A DNA stretch of 64,000 bases from Phallusia mammillata. Lineage: Eukaryota > Chordata > Ascidiacea > Phlebobranchia > Ascidiidae. Location of the stretch: contig QLIY01000278.1 of the NCBI GenBank assembly GCA_003260075.1, positions 1 through 64,000 on the forward strand, given 5' to 3'. The notes under the pieces are model-generated. The model was not told the DNA's origin, did not search any database, and saw only the letters and a list, made by a program, of their open reading frames with translations. Made by a program: the position numbers and the translations under genes. Each line of letters starts with the position of its first letter. Position 1 is the first letter of the stretch. Shown here in pieces: positions 11,041-22,873 of this stretch.

Positions 11041-11849
11041 ACAAATGCACAAAAGTGGGGAACGATTTACCTACCAAAATTACCAATTATGAAGCTATTT
11101 TTTGTGGACACTTACTTAACGCAACAATCACAACGAAGTTCACAATCCCGCAGTTCTGTGCACGTGGTATCTGCTGGTATGTTTGGTATGTAGCAGTTGC
11201 AATAGCAGCACGAGATCTACTGTTTACATTCCACAGGGTGTTTTGCTTTAATTACTGCCTTTGTCGCTTCCAATGTGGTTAATTGATTGCCCTGCCCAAT
11301 GATTGTTTTGCTGCAGCTCGTAATAATTGCCTGAAGCCTTCCTTGCTGATTGCAATATTTCACTGTTTTGCTTGTTTCTCTTTTCATCATGTGCTTATAT
11401 GTATTCAGTGCTTCATGATTAGTTGTTTTATTTGCTGACACGACAAAGGCAGAACTTTGCACAGTTCTTCATTCATTCCAAGTCCACGATCACAACACCA
11501 GGCAAACTAAATTCCAATACTCCCATCATCCGCAGGTACAAACAAACTCAGGTATGAAAAGCCTACAATACTTTGCAATTAACCTTTGAGCCCGAGCTCC
11601 TAATTCCGCAAAAATGCTTAGCTACACCAAATTCGTCTCCCATATAAAGCGCAGTATCAATCCACAAATTTGTTGACAAATACGGTTCGCCCTTGTCCGA
11701 CCACGAGCACATGTTGTTGTGGAAAAATCCAATGCGCCAGAAGAATTCTGTTGCAAACATTGCACATTGTCTTTGTATATATTTCGCTTGCTTTGAAGTC
11801 GCTGGCGCAATGTTGTTATTTCAGTCCGTCTTTTCAAGTTACAGTTAGT

Positions 11850-12340
11850 ATTTTTCTAATATTTTTTTTCACTTTTCTATTCTTTTTTGTTATTTTACTT
11901 CTCATATGTTCATCCGTCATCGTTCTCTCATTTCTTTTCTTCACGGGTTTTCAGTTTGTTTACTATTTATCCAACTGCTTCCGTTTTCTTGTTCATATGT
12001 CGCTTATTTAGTTCGCTGCTGAAATTCATTTTCTTTTTCTTTTCATCTGTTGTCTCGACATCGTTTTCTTATTTCATCCTCACGTATTTTAGGTCTGTAT
12101 ATTATTTATCCACCCGCATTCTATTTTTGTGTTCACATTACGCTATCTCCGTTTGCTGGTGCAATTTAATTTTTTTCTTTTTCATCTGTTCTCTCGACAT
12201 CATTTTCTTACTTCATTTCCTCACATATTTTTGGTTTGTTTATTATCTGTCCAAACGCTTTCTATTTTTGTTTACATTTTGCTTATTTCAGTTCTCTGCT
12301 GCAATGTTTTTTGTTTCTCCGCTGACTGATTTTGTTTCTT
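11850..12340 (+). repeat. T-rich tandem repeat, unit about 137 bp, about 3.5 copies
   Basis: Landmarks such as TCATCTGTTGTCTCGACATC (about 12044) and TCATCTGTTCTCTCGACATC (about 12183) recur at 137-139-bp spacing, with a diverged copy from about 11910. The phenylalanine-rich frames over this region follow from the repeat. It may be the tandem 3' UTR of the LINE. Confidence 0.7.
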
Positions 12341-12394
12341 ACCTTTTGCATGTTTTTGTTTCGTTTATTGAATTGATTGCCTATTTTGAAATCT

Positions 12395-12475
12395 AGGGTG
12401 GCTAATAAGGTGACCTTCGGGTCTTTCGCCACCCTGCCGCCTAAACAGCGCGCAAATAAATTACTTACTTACTTC
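12395..12475 (+). mobile_element. LINE 3' tail
   Basis: GGGTGGCTAATAAGG and CTTTCGCCACCC can pair as a hairpin, followed by a short A/T-rich repeat tail (TTACTTACTTACTT). A terminal hairpin plus a short tandem tail is typical of several LINE clades. Assignment to the reverse-transcriptase fragment upstream is inference. Confidence 0.5.
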
Positions 12476-12479
12476 CACG

Positions 12480-13129
12480 TCCTTGAAATGGTCTGAGATC
12501 TTTAACCACAAAATCTGCTGCACCTTTAATAACGTCGTTTTTAGCCAGTGTTGGTCATTTTACTTTTGCAACTTTGATTGCTGCAACCTTGTTCCACATG
12601 TCTGGCTAAGTTGTCGTGTGGCTGTTATATTTTAAACACTTCAAGCACTACGTGCAGGCTACCATCGAAAGTTGTTTGGAAGCCAAAGGTTCTGCTTCCA
12701 AATGATAGATTTTTCGCCTTTTTTTATAATACTGAGCTCGCCTGCCTCCAAACTTTTTTTGACTTGCGCTGTGTCCATGTTGTTGATACCAAAAAATTCG
12801 AACAACGTTAATTTAACGTTTATTCTAAAATCCTAAATGCGTACAGTTCATTGTTATTTTACAATCGCTCTGCTTAATCATGACAGAAAAACGAATCAAA
12901 GCACAAAAAACTTCATAACTTGTTAAAGCAAAAGTAATTACCCAAGTTGCGCGGCGTGCGGCATTGACGGTGCAAACAAATTATTAACGCCGCGGTCGTG
13001 CATTAAAAATTACTTCAAATAATTGCGCGGCGCTGTTGGATCACCAGCGCCTAAACGTTTTCAAACCACCTGTGCCGAGCGCATCGGCAATCGGAGGTCT
13101 TTAACACGCTTTCCCTTTTTCCTTTTTAA
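12480..13129. other. No gene recognised
   Basis: AT-rich sequence with GC-rich patches around 12950-13080 and no supported gene. Confidence 0.4.
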
Positions 13130-13515
13130 TATGAGAGCCCATGGGACATTATAAGAGCCCATCGGACAATATGAGAGCCCATCGGACAATATGAGAGCCC
13201 ATGGGACGATGTAAGAGCCCATGGGACGATATAAGAGCCCATGGGACAATATGAGGACCAACAGGAGAGTGTGCGAGCCCATGGGATAATATGAGAGCTC
13301 ATAGGAGAGTGTGATAGCGACTTGAAAGACATAAGAGCCCATGGGATGATATGATAACCTATGAGACGATATGGTAACTAATAAGAATATATTAGAAACT
13401 ATTGGACGATTTAAAATCCAATGGACGATTTGAGAGCTGATTGGATCAAATATAAGCCCATATAACGATATGAGAGCCCTTTGGCAATATGTTGGCACAT
13501 TGGGGTTATGAGAGA
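13130..13515. repeat. 20-bp minisatellite, about 19 copies
   Basis: Unit GAGCCCATGGGACAATATGA, nearly perfect from 13134 to about 13260 and then progressively diverged. Because 20 is not a multiple of three and the unit lacks stops, long minus-strand frames arise with a 20-residue period. They are not a gene. Confidence 0.9.
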
Positions 13516-15240
13516 GCATTCAAATACTCTTGTCTATTTTTATGACTGATTTAGTGTGGCACATATCGTGAATTGACGTATCAATAATCGAAATTTAACA
13601 CTTAATCTACTTGCAAAAGATGCCATTCTCCTGCTATTGTGTATGTTACAAACTAGATCAGATTGGTATAGGTCGAGTCCATAGGCGTAGAGTTTGAAAA
13701 AATACCGGGGGTGCGACTTTTGATAATTGACGCCGATGCCTATGCCATGTGCAGTATTTGTACGGGTATAGGACCAAATACCACCTTTTACGTGCTTTAG
13801 CCTGTAGTTTCTATAAAATTAATTTACAAATAGTCACTTGACACAATTTGTTTGTGTTCGATTGGAACGTTTGCTGTGCGTCTGATAACGTCTGATGGAA
13901 CGAAAGGACGATTTGCCGAATCAGCAATTTTAACAACGATTTAGCTACGGCGGAAAATAAAAGTAAAAGCAATCACGTTTTAAATATACTGACTATGTAT
14001 TGCTGACGCCTAAACTTAGGTCACCTTGGATCAAGCTTAGACCGTTGCAGTGCTTTGCAAACGGACATTAAACACGCTTAGGAATCAATTCATTGACTAT
14101 GTTCCCAGTTATTTTTATTGCAGAAAGTTATTGCGATAAATAACACTAAAACGTTAGCTTCTATGTCATGTTTATGTTGCATTAAAATGCCCGTTTATTG
14201 CGAAACAATTGCAATTGTTACGTTTCGACCGATGTCTGTTCGATCTATGGCACGAGTGTGGACGCATTTGTCAAGCTGGAAACACGTTCTAAAACCGACG
14301 CAACTTGAACAACGATGCGATTTTGACGTTATACAAAGGTCAAGGCCGGGGGTGCGCTGCACCCCGTACTCTACGCCAGTGGTCGAGTCGGTTGTGGGCA
14401 CAAGTTTCAATGAAACAAGCTCACCAGACGGCAAACTCGGCCATTTGCAAATACCATTAAAATGTACTGATGTTTATCGAATGGTGATCTTTTTCCGAAA
14501 GTAAGCCGATTTTTAGAGGTAAACAAAAATTAACCAATTAAAACGTAGACCATATTTTCCCGTTGTTGCGTCTTCGGAGCCTCTACACCAGGGTTTTTCA
14601 ACGGAAGCCAAATCTTAAAATTATTTTGTTTATAATGTAACAAAATTTTCTGAGATGCGTAAGAAGAATTGAGTTAAATTGAACCTACGTATTGTAGTAG
14701 AAATCGAATTTGTTTTGACTGTTAGCTTTCGTGTTGCTGTGCAAATCTATAAACACCCACATCTGCTCAAGAAGCAGATCTTTTATACAATGTGTGTTCG
14801 TAAAAGATTCGGTTTCGGCCGAATCGCAACAAATTATTTGGCCGAAACAGAAGCTTTGTAAACATGGCAAACCGAAATTACCTTTGTTAATGTTACTTTC
14901 AACTAGCCCAAGCTCATTTTTGCCTCTTTCAGGTGGCAAGAATATTCTTGAAAACATGCACNCATCTCTAGTAGATAGTGTTTGTTTGTTTTCGACGCTT
15001 GGATATTTGAAGTTTAACTTTGCAAGTGTTACAAAATAAAGAGCATAAGAGCCTGTCTGTGACGTCATACTAAGAAATATTGCGTCATAAAAAAAACAGC
15101 TGGCAATTCACAACGGCAAAAAACTTGCAACTTGTATGCATAGCAAGGTAACCAGAAAAAAAACACGTTTTTTTTATAAAAACACGCTACGTGTACAGTT
15201 CGTTTATCTGCACTTAGTAGGCTACGCGTTTATTAATTAG
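13516..15240. other. No gene recognised; one n at 14962
   Basis: Mixed AT-rich sequence. A 128-codon frame at 14118-14504 has no recognisable similarity. A hAT-like end (CAGGGTTTTTCAAC) occurs near 14590 without a partner. Confidence 0.4.
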
Positions 15241-15256
15241 TCTAATATGAAAAAAG

Positions 15257-15658
15257 TTGTTCTATATCCATGTGGCAAGTGCAAGAATAACTGCAAAACC
15301 AATTGAACGTTCCTGTATTGACTGTGCCACTCCCGGTGGATTTTCGTCTGCCTGGACCATTTTAGTCTTCTGCAATGTGTTACACAAACCTATTTCGTCA
15401 TTTTATCCGCCGTGCAACGGAGATAAGGATGGCCACGCAAAAGTTTTTCAACCTTTTATTCCAACCGATATGGAACCAGTGAAAATAATGTGGAGTTTTG
15501 TGGGGCCATCCCAGAAAACATGGATTCCTAATCATTTTGTAGGACTGATTTGCATAAATGAAGAAAATGTTTCAAACCCCAAAGACAACAGTTTCCAGCC
15601 TTCAATCGTTTCCAACACGATAAAAAAGAAAAGAAAAAACGAAGGGAACTGGTCATGA
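15257..15658 (+). mobile_element. Transposon-encoded OTU-like protease region
   Basis: The frame contains GGFSSAWTILVFCNVLHKPI, SFYPPCNGD, KIMWSF and WIPNHFVGLI. This is the pattern of the OTU-like (vertnin-type) module found at the end of many large eukaryotic transposon proteins, with NHFVPL carrying the histidine (family knowledge). Just upstream, in another frame, YPCGKCKNNCKTN looks like the start of a PHD-type zinc finger that often precedes this module. The coding sequence is interrupted, so this is a remnant. Confidence 0.45.
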
Positions 15659-15689
15659 TAATGATGACAATTCACAGGATTCTGACAAG

Positions 15690-16680
15690 ACACGTAGTGA
15701 TTCGCCAGTTTTAGTAAGAAAAAAGGCAAAGAATCTCCCTGCTTCGTCCCCAGAAGCCCCATCGGAAACGTCTTTGATCACCGAAAGTTTTCCCAACCAA
15801 AAGTTTCTGGATCCCTATGTGGTTATGGACATGCTCACTAAATTTACTGGAACGCCATACAAAACAATTCCACAAGGTAAAAAAGAAAATGTTTTTTTTT
15901 ACTTTATAAGCACCAGCTACAACACCAAACGTGGATTACATAATTCGCTTCCGGACGATTGTGGAGCCTGGTTATCCAAGCGAGGGACCATAAATTAAGT
16001 GTTTTACCTAAAGAGAAAAGATGGATCAATGATTTCAATTATAAAAAGAAATGGCAAATACTTTCGTTATGTAAATGGAAAGTCGAAGTTTCCACAATAC
16101 ACATAAATCGCAATAGAATCCGGATGTAAGATTATGTCGATAAAAAGATATTACACCACTCTCAAAGACAGTCTACAGAAGAAGCGTCGCATTACCTGGC
16201 TCAGCAATAATCCAACTGTATATATTGCAGAATATCTGGGATGTTTTACCAGCCCAGAAGCAGTACATGGAAATGCCAAGATGCAGTCTGAAATTCATAC
16301 TCGGCCCTATATTCGTACAAATCCGACAGTCCACAGTTCGCTGCGTATTGCGAAAAACGCCTGCTACCGTTGCTTGAAACTGGAGTGATTTGTCCACAAA
16401 TCTCGGAGGGAATCGGAAAAGATTGGACAAACAACAATTCTGAATCAATTAATCACGTTCTAAAATCCGCAGCTAACTGGAAAAACCAATCACTTGACCA
16501 AGAAAAAGTTGTTTTTTTCTAAATATGCAAAAGGACGGGCAGGTAACATCATCAGATGGCAAACTTTCGGTGCCGTTTATAAAAACCGCGGGCAAAAAGC
16601 CACATCAAAAACGTCGATCAAGAGCGAACAGAACCACCTCAAAAAATTAAAGTTTTTAGCTCTCATACACATGTAAATTT
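15690..16680 (+). mobile_element. Transposase-like remnant following the OTU-like module
   Basis: Successive plus-strand frames contain DDCGAWLSKRGTIN, then a block with EYLGCFTSPEAVHGNAKMQS and RPYIRTNPTVHSSL, then TNNNSESINHVLK with a following NWKNQSL. The last motif resembles the C-terminal part of transposases related to MULE or Kyakuja-Dileera-Zisupton groups. Frames change several times, so the gene is broken. It is probably the same element as the OTU-like module upstream. Confidence 0.45.
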
Positions 16681-16759
16681 CGTTTATTATTGAATTCCAC
16701 GTCTATATTTGTTGAATTACTCGTGTAAATTTCAAGTTTGAAGAGCTCGTCTGGCAAAT

Positions 16760-16903
16760 GTAATTTTATTCCGACGTTTCGACGTCCTATACAGGTCGTC
16801 TTCATAGGGTAAATATGACCCGACTTACCCGTTTTTCATGAAACCCAAACATGACCCGAACTCGGCCTGTGAAGTCAGACCCGACTTACAACTCTGCTAC
16901 AAT
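16760..16903 (-). mobile_element. PLE tail relic next to a hAT-family fragment
   Basis: 16777-16808 is a decayed copy of the PLE hammerhead: GAAAC and stem II remain, but the core box reads CTATGA. It is followed directly by a fragment ending in GACTTACAACTCTG (16903), a truncated relative of the hAT element at 22874-23240. Confidence 0.5.
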
Positions 16904-17139
16904 ACCATCAGTTTTGTAAGGAAGTTGTTTGAGAAGTTATCTGTTTATTCACTTTTTCTTGAAACGAAGTTGGAAAAGTCGGTAAAACCAGAGTAAGTCA
17001 CAAAAAAATCTTGTAAACAATTCAAGTTGATTACTGCGGTAATTTTCAAATAGCAGCTAATTTGTATGTGGCATATCGGCCTTTTAAAGAAACCAGTTGC
17101 TACCTAATCTAGCATCGGACGCAAAATCAACCATCTTTG

Positions 17140-17202
17140 AAGGTCTATTTATAAAAGAAATCAATATTTAGAAGATATTGCTTTCTTTTATAAATAGACC
17201 TT
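17140..17202. repeat. Perfect 21-bp inverted repeat (hairpin)
   Basis: AAGGTCTATTTATAAAAGAA plus one A (17140-17160) is the exact reverse complement of 17182-17202. The 21-nt loop contains a further CAATAT/ATATTG pairing. It could be a small MITE or a hairpin in RNA. Confidence 0.85.
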
Positions 17203-17871
17203 TTAATTCATGCAGACCATTTCATCGTCAAATTGTGCTACCGTGTAACTAAAATATATTTTGGGCGTCATAGCGTTAGAAGAAAAACTATGTGTCGTCC
17301 CAACAGTGTTTTGTTTTTAATCACTTAACTTGCTTGTTGCAAAAAATGATTAGGTAGCAAAACATGAAAGATAATTAGGAAGCGCGAAGAAAGGAGAGAG
17401 CACCTTGTGGGTACCGATGGAAAAGAATGTGCTGTACATCGTCTTCTTCACATATCGAGTTAGGTGCATTACGAGTATGATGAGCGGCAAATCAGATTCA
17501 AAAGTTTCCAACAATTTCAACGACCAAATGAATTCTAAACGACCATATAATGTCTTTTCAACTGCATTGTTAATCAATTATTGAAATGAACTGTGATGTT
17601 TGTGACACTCGAAACGGAATTATGTAGCATGTTACTTACACAAAACACGATAATTTTCAAGCAGAATCCAAGATGTATTGACGTCATCTTGAGATCGCAC
17701 ACGTCTGCTGTTTTTGGAATCCCTTACCATACAGGATCACAGCCCTGAACCTATCACGTGACCGTTTTTATCGCTGTTTACTGCACGTTTTTACCAGTCA
17801 TTCGCGCTTGTTATCGCATGTGACTTGTACATTTGCCGTTAGCCAAACTAACACAAATTGTGGGGCTGCTC

Positions 17872-18541
17872 CAAAATACGTAAGCCTAAAGCGTGCGCAC
17901 TCTACACAAGGCCGACATGCCACAACTAAATTGTCTGCTGAGAGAAAAGTAATCAAGCGATCGACTTGAAATTGCTCATCAGCTTTCTTGAGGCTTGTCT
18001 CTATTTTTTACCGTCTTTGCCGACTTCGAATTCCGAAAAATGACTTTGTGACGTCACAATTACCATTTTTAAAAAAGGTTCTTTGGTAGAGGGGCCACTA
18101 TGCAGCGCCCTCCGGTGACATATCTACCGGGGGTGCATCAATCGATGGTAGGGGCCCTAAGGTTTCTTGCGATGGCTCCCGCTTGTAGCTAGCTCGTCGC
18201 AAAGCCGAGATGTAGGCTCTCAAAGATGACCGTTTTTACGTACGATTCTACACTTGGTAACAAACGGGTACGTACGACTCTACACAAGGCCGACATGCCT
18301 CAACTAAATTGTCTGCTGAGAGAAAAGTAATCAAGCGATCGACTTGAAATTGCTCATCAGCCTTCTTGAGGCTTGTCTCTATTTTTTACCGTCTTTGCCG
18401 ACTTCGAATTCCAAAAAATGACTTTGTGACGTCACAATTACCATTTTTAAAAAAGGTCCTTTGGGAGAGGGGGCACTGTGCAGCGCCCTCCGTTGACATA
18501 TCTACCGGGGGTGCATCAATCGACGGTAGGGGCCCTAAGGT
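17872..18541 (+). repeat. Direct repeat, two copies of about 280 bp
   Basis: 17890-18165 and 18262-18541 are nearly identical, both containing a perfect TGACGTCA and ending in GGTAGGGGCCCTAAGG. The first copy continues into unique sequence; the second runs straight into the G61 run. Confidence 0.9.

Positions 18542-18602
<61 letters not shown>
18542..18602. repeat. Poly-G run, 61 nt
   Basis: Uninterrupted G. It begins exactly at the end of the second copy of the direct repeat, a typical contig-end position. Confidence 0.95.
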
Positions 18603-18604
<2 letters not shown>

Positions 18605-19740
18605 CAAACATTCCCTCATATCGTTTTCTTAGGTCATAGAAGTATTATGATTCGTAATTATTTTTCGTTGTTTTTGGTCAGTATTGTTTATTGTAATGTT
18701 AATTATTGTAAGCATTTGTGGAATTAAGTATTATTTTACTAATATCAACTTATAATATCGTTTTTTTATCAATTTAGTCTAATGCTAGCTCTCTTGTTGG
18801 TTTATCAACACTAATTTGTAATTTGGTGTTGTACCTAACTTTTGTTCGGTAGTTTATTTCGACCTTATTGCAACAGTGGTTGGCAAGGCTTCGCATCAGT
18901 GACGTCAATTTTTTTGATGTTGTTCAAAACAGGGTTAATGACGTCATAGATACGCAAAATTTTGCATGACGTCATCATATGACCTAAACTATGTGGTGAC
19001 GTAATTTCATGATTTTGTGACGTCATTAACCTATGTACGTACGATTGTACACTAGACCCCTATAATGTAANTACGTTCGATTGTACACTAGACCCCAAGC
19101 TTCATTTTGTTTGTAACAGTTCGATGGTAAATGCCGACCTAAAACACGTGTACCGCCATGTTTCCACCGACACAGAAATCAGTACCAGCATCCCATAACA
19201 CAAAAAATCCCGTTATTTCAACTAGTATTTCAAAAACTCAACCGCTATCCTCCGACTTTTCTAATGAAAGCTTCTCACCTGCCACGGACGCCATGTCAAC
19301 TCACGTGAACGATTGCGCATTTTCTGATAATTTAAGCGATTATAGTCAATCCACAAATTGAGAACACAATTCAAAACAGTTCGTCAGAGGAGAAATGGAT
19401 ATCGACAAATGCTTTAAACAAGCTTGGTAAATGAAAATGCAAACTACTTCTGTAATGCATAATGTTTACGTAAACCTGCGTCAAAAATTCACATCGGACA
19501 TTTAAGTTATATTCAAATTCACCAAGTAAAACTCGATTTCGATCTTTGTTTAAAATATATCGCCTACTATGATGCTACCGGAAGTTGCCTCCGTAGTCAA
19601 AATGGATACTCCGATTTTCAGGTGTAAACACTTTTAGTAAGAAACCTTACAAAAGGGGAAGTGGCACTTCCGGTGGCAACAAACGTGACCACTTTTCATG
19701 ACAGCAACAGCATCAGACATTTTCTCAAGTCGTTATTAAT
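18603..19740. other. No gene recognised; CRE palindrome cluster 18900-19025; n at 19071
   Basis: Four perfect TGACGTCA octamers occur at 18900, 18939, 18967 and 19018. A short local duplication (TACG..CGATTGTACACTAGACCCC) flanks the n at 19071. A 67-codon Ser/Thr-rich frame at 19158-19361 may belong to the surrounding transposon remnant. Confidence 0.5.
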
Positions 19741-19749
19741 GAACGTTGT

Positions 19750-20050
19750 AAAAATTTGTAAGTTTCTAGAAAACCGGCTTTTATAATAACTGATGGATCC
19801 ATGGCCATGTGGAATGGGGTTCTTAAAGCCCTATGTAAAGAATCGCGCCTTGAATATTACAATCGATGTCATCGCATATTAGTTGGGTTGCCACTTAAAG
19901 ATGATTTAAAACTAACAATAGTGCATAATTCTTACAGTCATGCCATGAAAGCAGCCAAAATTATTTGCCTGAAACACTGGTCCGACAAGAAATTAGCTCT
20001 GTCCGCACTATACTGGATAAACTTGTTTTTTACTTGCAAAACTATTTAGG
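19750..20050 (+). mobile_element. Transposase core fragment
   Basis: The plus-strand frame has KPAFIITDGSMAMWNGVLKA followed by SRLEYYNRCHRILVGLP and KLTIVHNSYSHAMKAAKII. An acidic residue after a hydrophobic strand (ITDGS) followed by a helical region and a second conserved strand resembles the DDE core of the transposase family that carries OTU-like modules. It ends at a stop, 175 bp before the poly-G run. Confidence 0.4.
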
Positions 20051-20224
20051 GAATTAGATGATGCTGTTGATAGTTTAATTATTTTAACCCACTGTGAAAA
20101 AACTCTCCCCTTGTAGAAAAACATTTCAACAATTTGAAACATAAACTTGATAACTCCCAAATGTAAACGTTGACAATAACACCTTTGAAATGGACCCGGG
20201 TGATGATGCTTTGAAAGAAAAAAA

Positions 20225-20320
<96 letters not shown>
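20225..20320. repeat. Poly-G run, 96 nt
   Basis: Uninterrupted G between two plus-strand transposon coding fragments. It may replace missing coding sequence. Confidence 0.95.
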
Positions 20321-20322
<2 letters not shown>

Positions 20323-20339
20323 GTTTCGGACGAGTACAA

Positions 20340-21845
20340 CATACAACTGTCAGCAAATTTTGAACAAAATTTGTACCACAATCCAACTTTTTTTCAAAAT
20401 ATTACTTGAACGGGTACTGAGCAGAATGTGTTGCACATCACATCTATTGCTAGGGGATTTAAAGACAACAATGTATTCCCCTGTACCCCAACTTTGGCGC
20501 ATTTTTCCTTTGTTCCATCAACTCCCTCTGTCGTAAAAATGGTGAAAACATTGGAAAATTATATTTGGCACCATGTGACATTTACTAACGCATCAATTTT
20601 AAATCAGGCTTTAATAACGCCCAACGGCAGTCCACTAACATTATTAGATTTGTGTTCACTGTGCACCGAACCAAAAAACTCCACACGCGACGCACTTCTG
20701 TCACATGTACACACTATGGACAAGCTTGGGTGGCTTACTAGTAACGTCGTAGTTTGGTATACCCACCGATCGGTTAATATTGGTAACACTTTTCTATATT
20801 CCGAGTTTGGGATGCTGAGCTGCTGCGTTACTGAACAAATTAAAAAAAACGAAGCATTTAAAAAGTTGCAAGGAGTTATACAACTCATATGTCGGTCAAC
20901 AGACGGTCAAATCAGGAATAACTTATTTATGCGTATCCTATGAAAAAATCATTTTATGTTTATTTGGTTTTGCAAAAATAAAATTGTACTTAAATTATTT
21001 GATTCAGCTAAAGAAACCCAAAACGAACTTGTTAAGTTAATACAGTCCCATCTTGTGCTGTTTTCAAATGACATTACTGGCCCAGACTCCCAAGATTAAA
21101 TTCTTCCCGGACACTTTAATACCACAAACAGACCAGTTAAGTTGCGAAATTTGCGTTTGTTATGAAGTAGACTAAATTATTTCAACCGTATCAAAACAAC
21201 CCCTATGTAAATTTGAACCTAAGTTGTTCCGTCAGTGGATTGCATACGCCTAAGTAGAAAGTTCGCCACAGTGCAATTTTGCAATAAAACGACATTTAGA
21301 CAAACAAAATGACCAATACGTCGGTTGCAAACTTTGGAAACACATGCTGGTTAAATGCTGTTTTTCAATCACTTAAATTCCTCATGAAGCAAAAGTTGGT
21401 CAATTCACCTCGAACGGCTGTTTGTGACCCTGTTGCTAACTTTTTAACTTCCTTAATCGCAATTTGATTAAAAACATCTGCAAAGATCTTAAATTGAAGT
21501 TTTTGAAAAAAATTCAAAACTCGCTTCAACGATATTTTGCCGGTGGTACTGCAACGATCTAGTATTAGTGGAAAATGCACCAAAACCATTTAACCTTTAG
21601 CGATTATCACTAGGAGATGCCGTGTTTGTTTTAAAATGTGCAATTGTTCACGTTGGCGCGCAATCCAGTTCCGGGCCTAACTTGGCCTACTTGTTTGCGG
21701 AGCAAGGAACATTAGAATACAATGACAAAAAAATCAAACACGTTAATTGGGACAATGTTGAACATCGAATACAAAGCAGCGCATACATTTTGTTTTACAC
21801 TAAATTATTTCAAATGCTCCAGAACATGCTAAGTAAAAGCTAAAT
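20340..21845 (+). mobile_element. Transposon remnant with ubiquitin-specific-protease (USP, C19) part
   Basis: A long open stretch (20428-20943) of unknown family is followed, from about 21309, by SVANFGNTCWLNAVFQSLKF, the cysteine box of C19 ubiquitin-specific proteases. After a frameshifted interval, 21640-21830 encodes AIVHVGAQSSSGPNLAYLF, then YNDKKIKHVNWDNVEH and QSSAYILFYTK. This is the C-terminal histidine-box region of the same fold, although the catalytic GHY is replaced by GPN. The spacing is far shorter than in cellular USPs. It probably is the C-terminal domain of the same transposon protein whose core lies at 19.75-20.05 kb. Stops and frame changes indicate a dead copy. Confidence 0.5.
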
Positions 21846-22873
21846 CCCTATCGCCAAACAAAGAAGAAAAAAAAACTTAACAGCACGCTGACGCTCAATT
21901 TCTCAAAAAAAATGTTCTTGAAAACCATCCGTTGTACCACGCTACTTCAGAAGATGTAATTGGTAAAATAACTGAACTGGTAAAAATAACTGAATAACTG
22001 ATAAATTTTGTTTTAGGCATTTTTGTAGCGATTTTTTCAGATATGATCAGTAGTTTGAAATATTCCAATATTCCATGTATTTCAATAAGTAATAACCAAC
22101 AGATGTGCGTGGATTCCGTAAAATTACTATGGTGTAGTAGGGTGCAGTACTAAAATAATTTTGACTTTAGCGTTAGAATAAATTACTTGCGAGTCGTAAT
22201 AAATGGTTTTTGTGCCGTATATGAATAGTTTCCTAATGTTTCTCCATATTTTAGTCAAATACCCAACAAGAATGACTCTTTCCTTCAGACAAGAGGGTGT
22301 AATTTTAAAGCTTTAAAATTTAGTTTTTCTAAATTGATGTATATTAACACCATTAGTACAGCATTTTATTTTGCATGATATTGCATAATAAAAGTTAAAC
22401 AAAAAGTACAGAATTTGGAAGATGAGTGACACAAGAGGTACCCAGTGTTGTGCATATGGATGCTAAAAAGACGTGCAGCAAAATCGTCCCACAAGAGAAG
22501 TGATAGTGATGGTAGTGGAGATGAAGAAACAGAACAGGAAAAAAAAGTTTCCAAGAACATTTCATAAGTACTATCTATGGACTAATTGCGTTTCTTGCGG
22601 TTTATATCACGTAGTTTCTGAACTTTTTCTAACTTGAAGGTTTGGATTTTATAATGCAAGTTATATATGCATGGTAGTCACCAGTCACAAGTGTTCCAAA
22701 ATGATCTGTATCATTTAAATAAATCCCTGTTTTTAGGTTTCCAACAAATGAACAACAAAAATAAAATTGGCTGAAAAATATTTCCCAACAAAACTGGAAA
22801 CCAACAAAAATTTTTGTTTAAAATGCCCACAGATTTTTATAAATTTTTGGGTAACGAAATATGATAGCCTAAA
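21846..22873. other. No gene recognised
   Basis: AT-rich sequence. From about 22820 it matches 35490-35540, which marks the start of the segmental duplication shared with the second GPCR gene. Confidence 0.5.

Noticed and set aside
11887-12396. 169-codon phenylalanine-rich frame
   Set aside because: It follows the T-rich tandem repeat near the LINE tail; composition explains it.
13130-13515. Possible CRISPR array
   Set aside because: The 20-bp units are directly adjacent with no unique spacers, and the host is eukaryotic.
13061-13519. 152-codon minus-strand frame
   Set aside because: It is a read-through of a 20-bp tandem repeat with a 20-residue period; all frames are partly open because the unit lacks stops.
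20225-20320. Telomere-like or regulatory G-tract
   Set aside because: Pure G without a repeat unit; the position between broken transposon pieces fits a filled gap better, though a true G-tract cannot be excluded.
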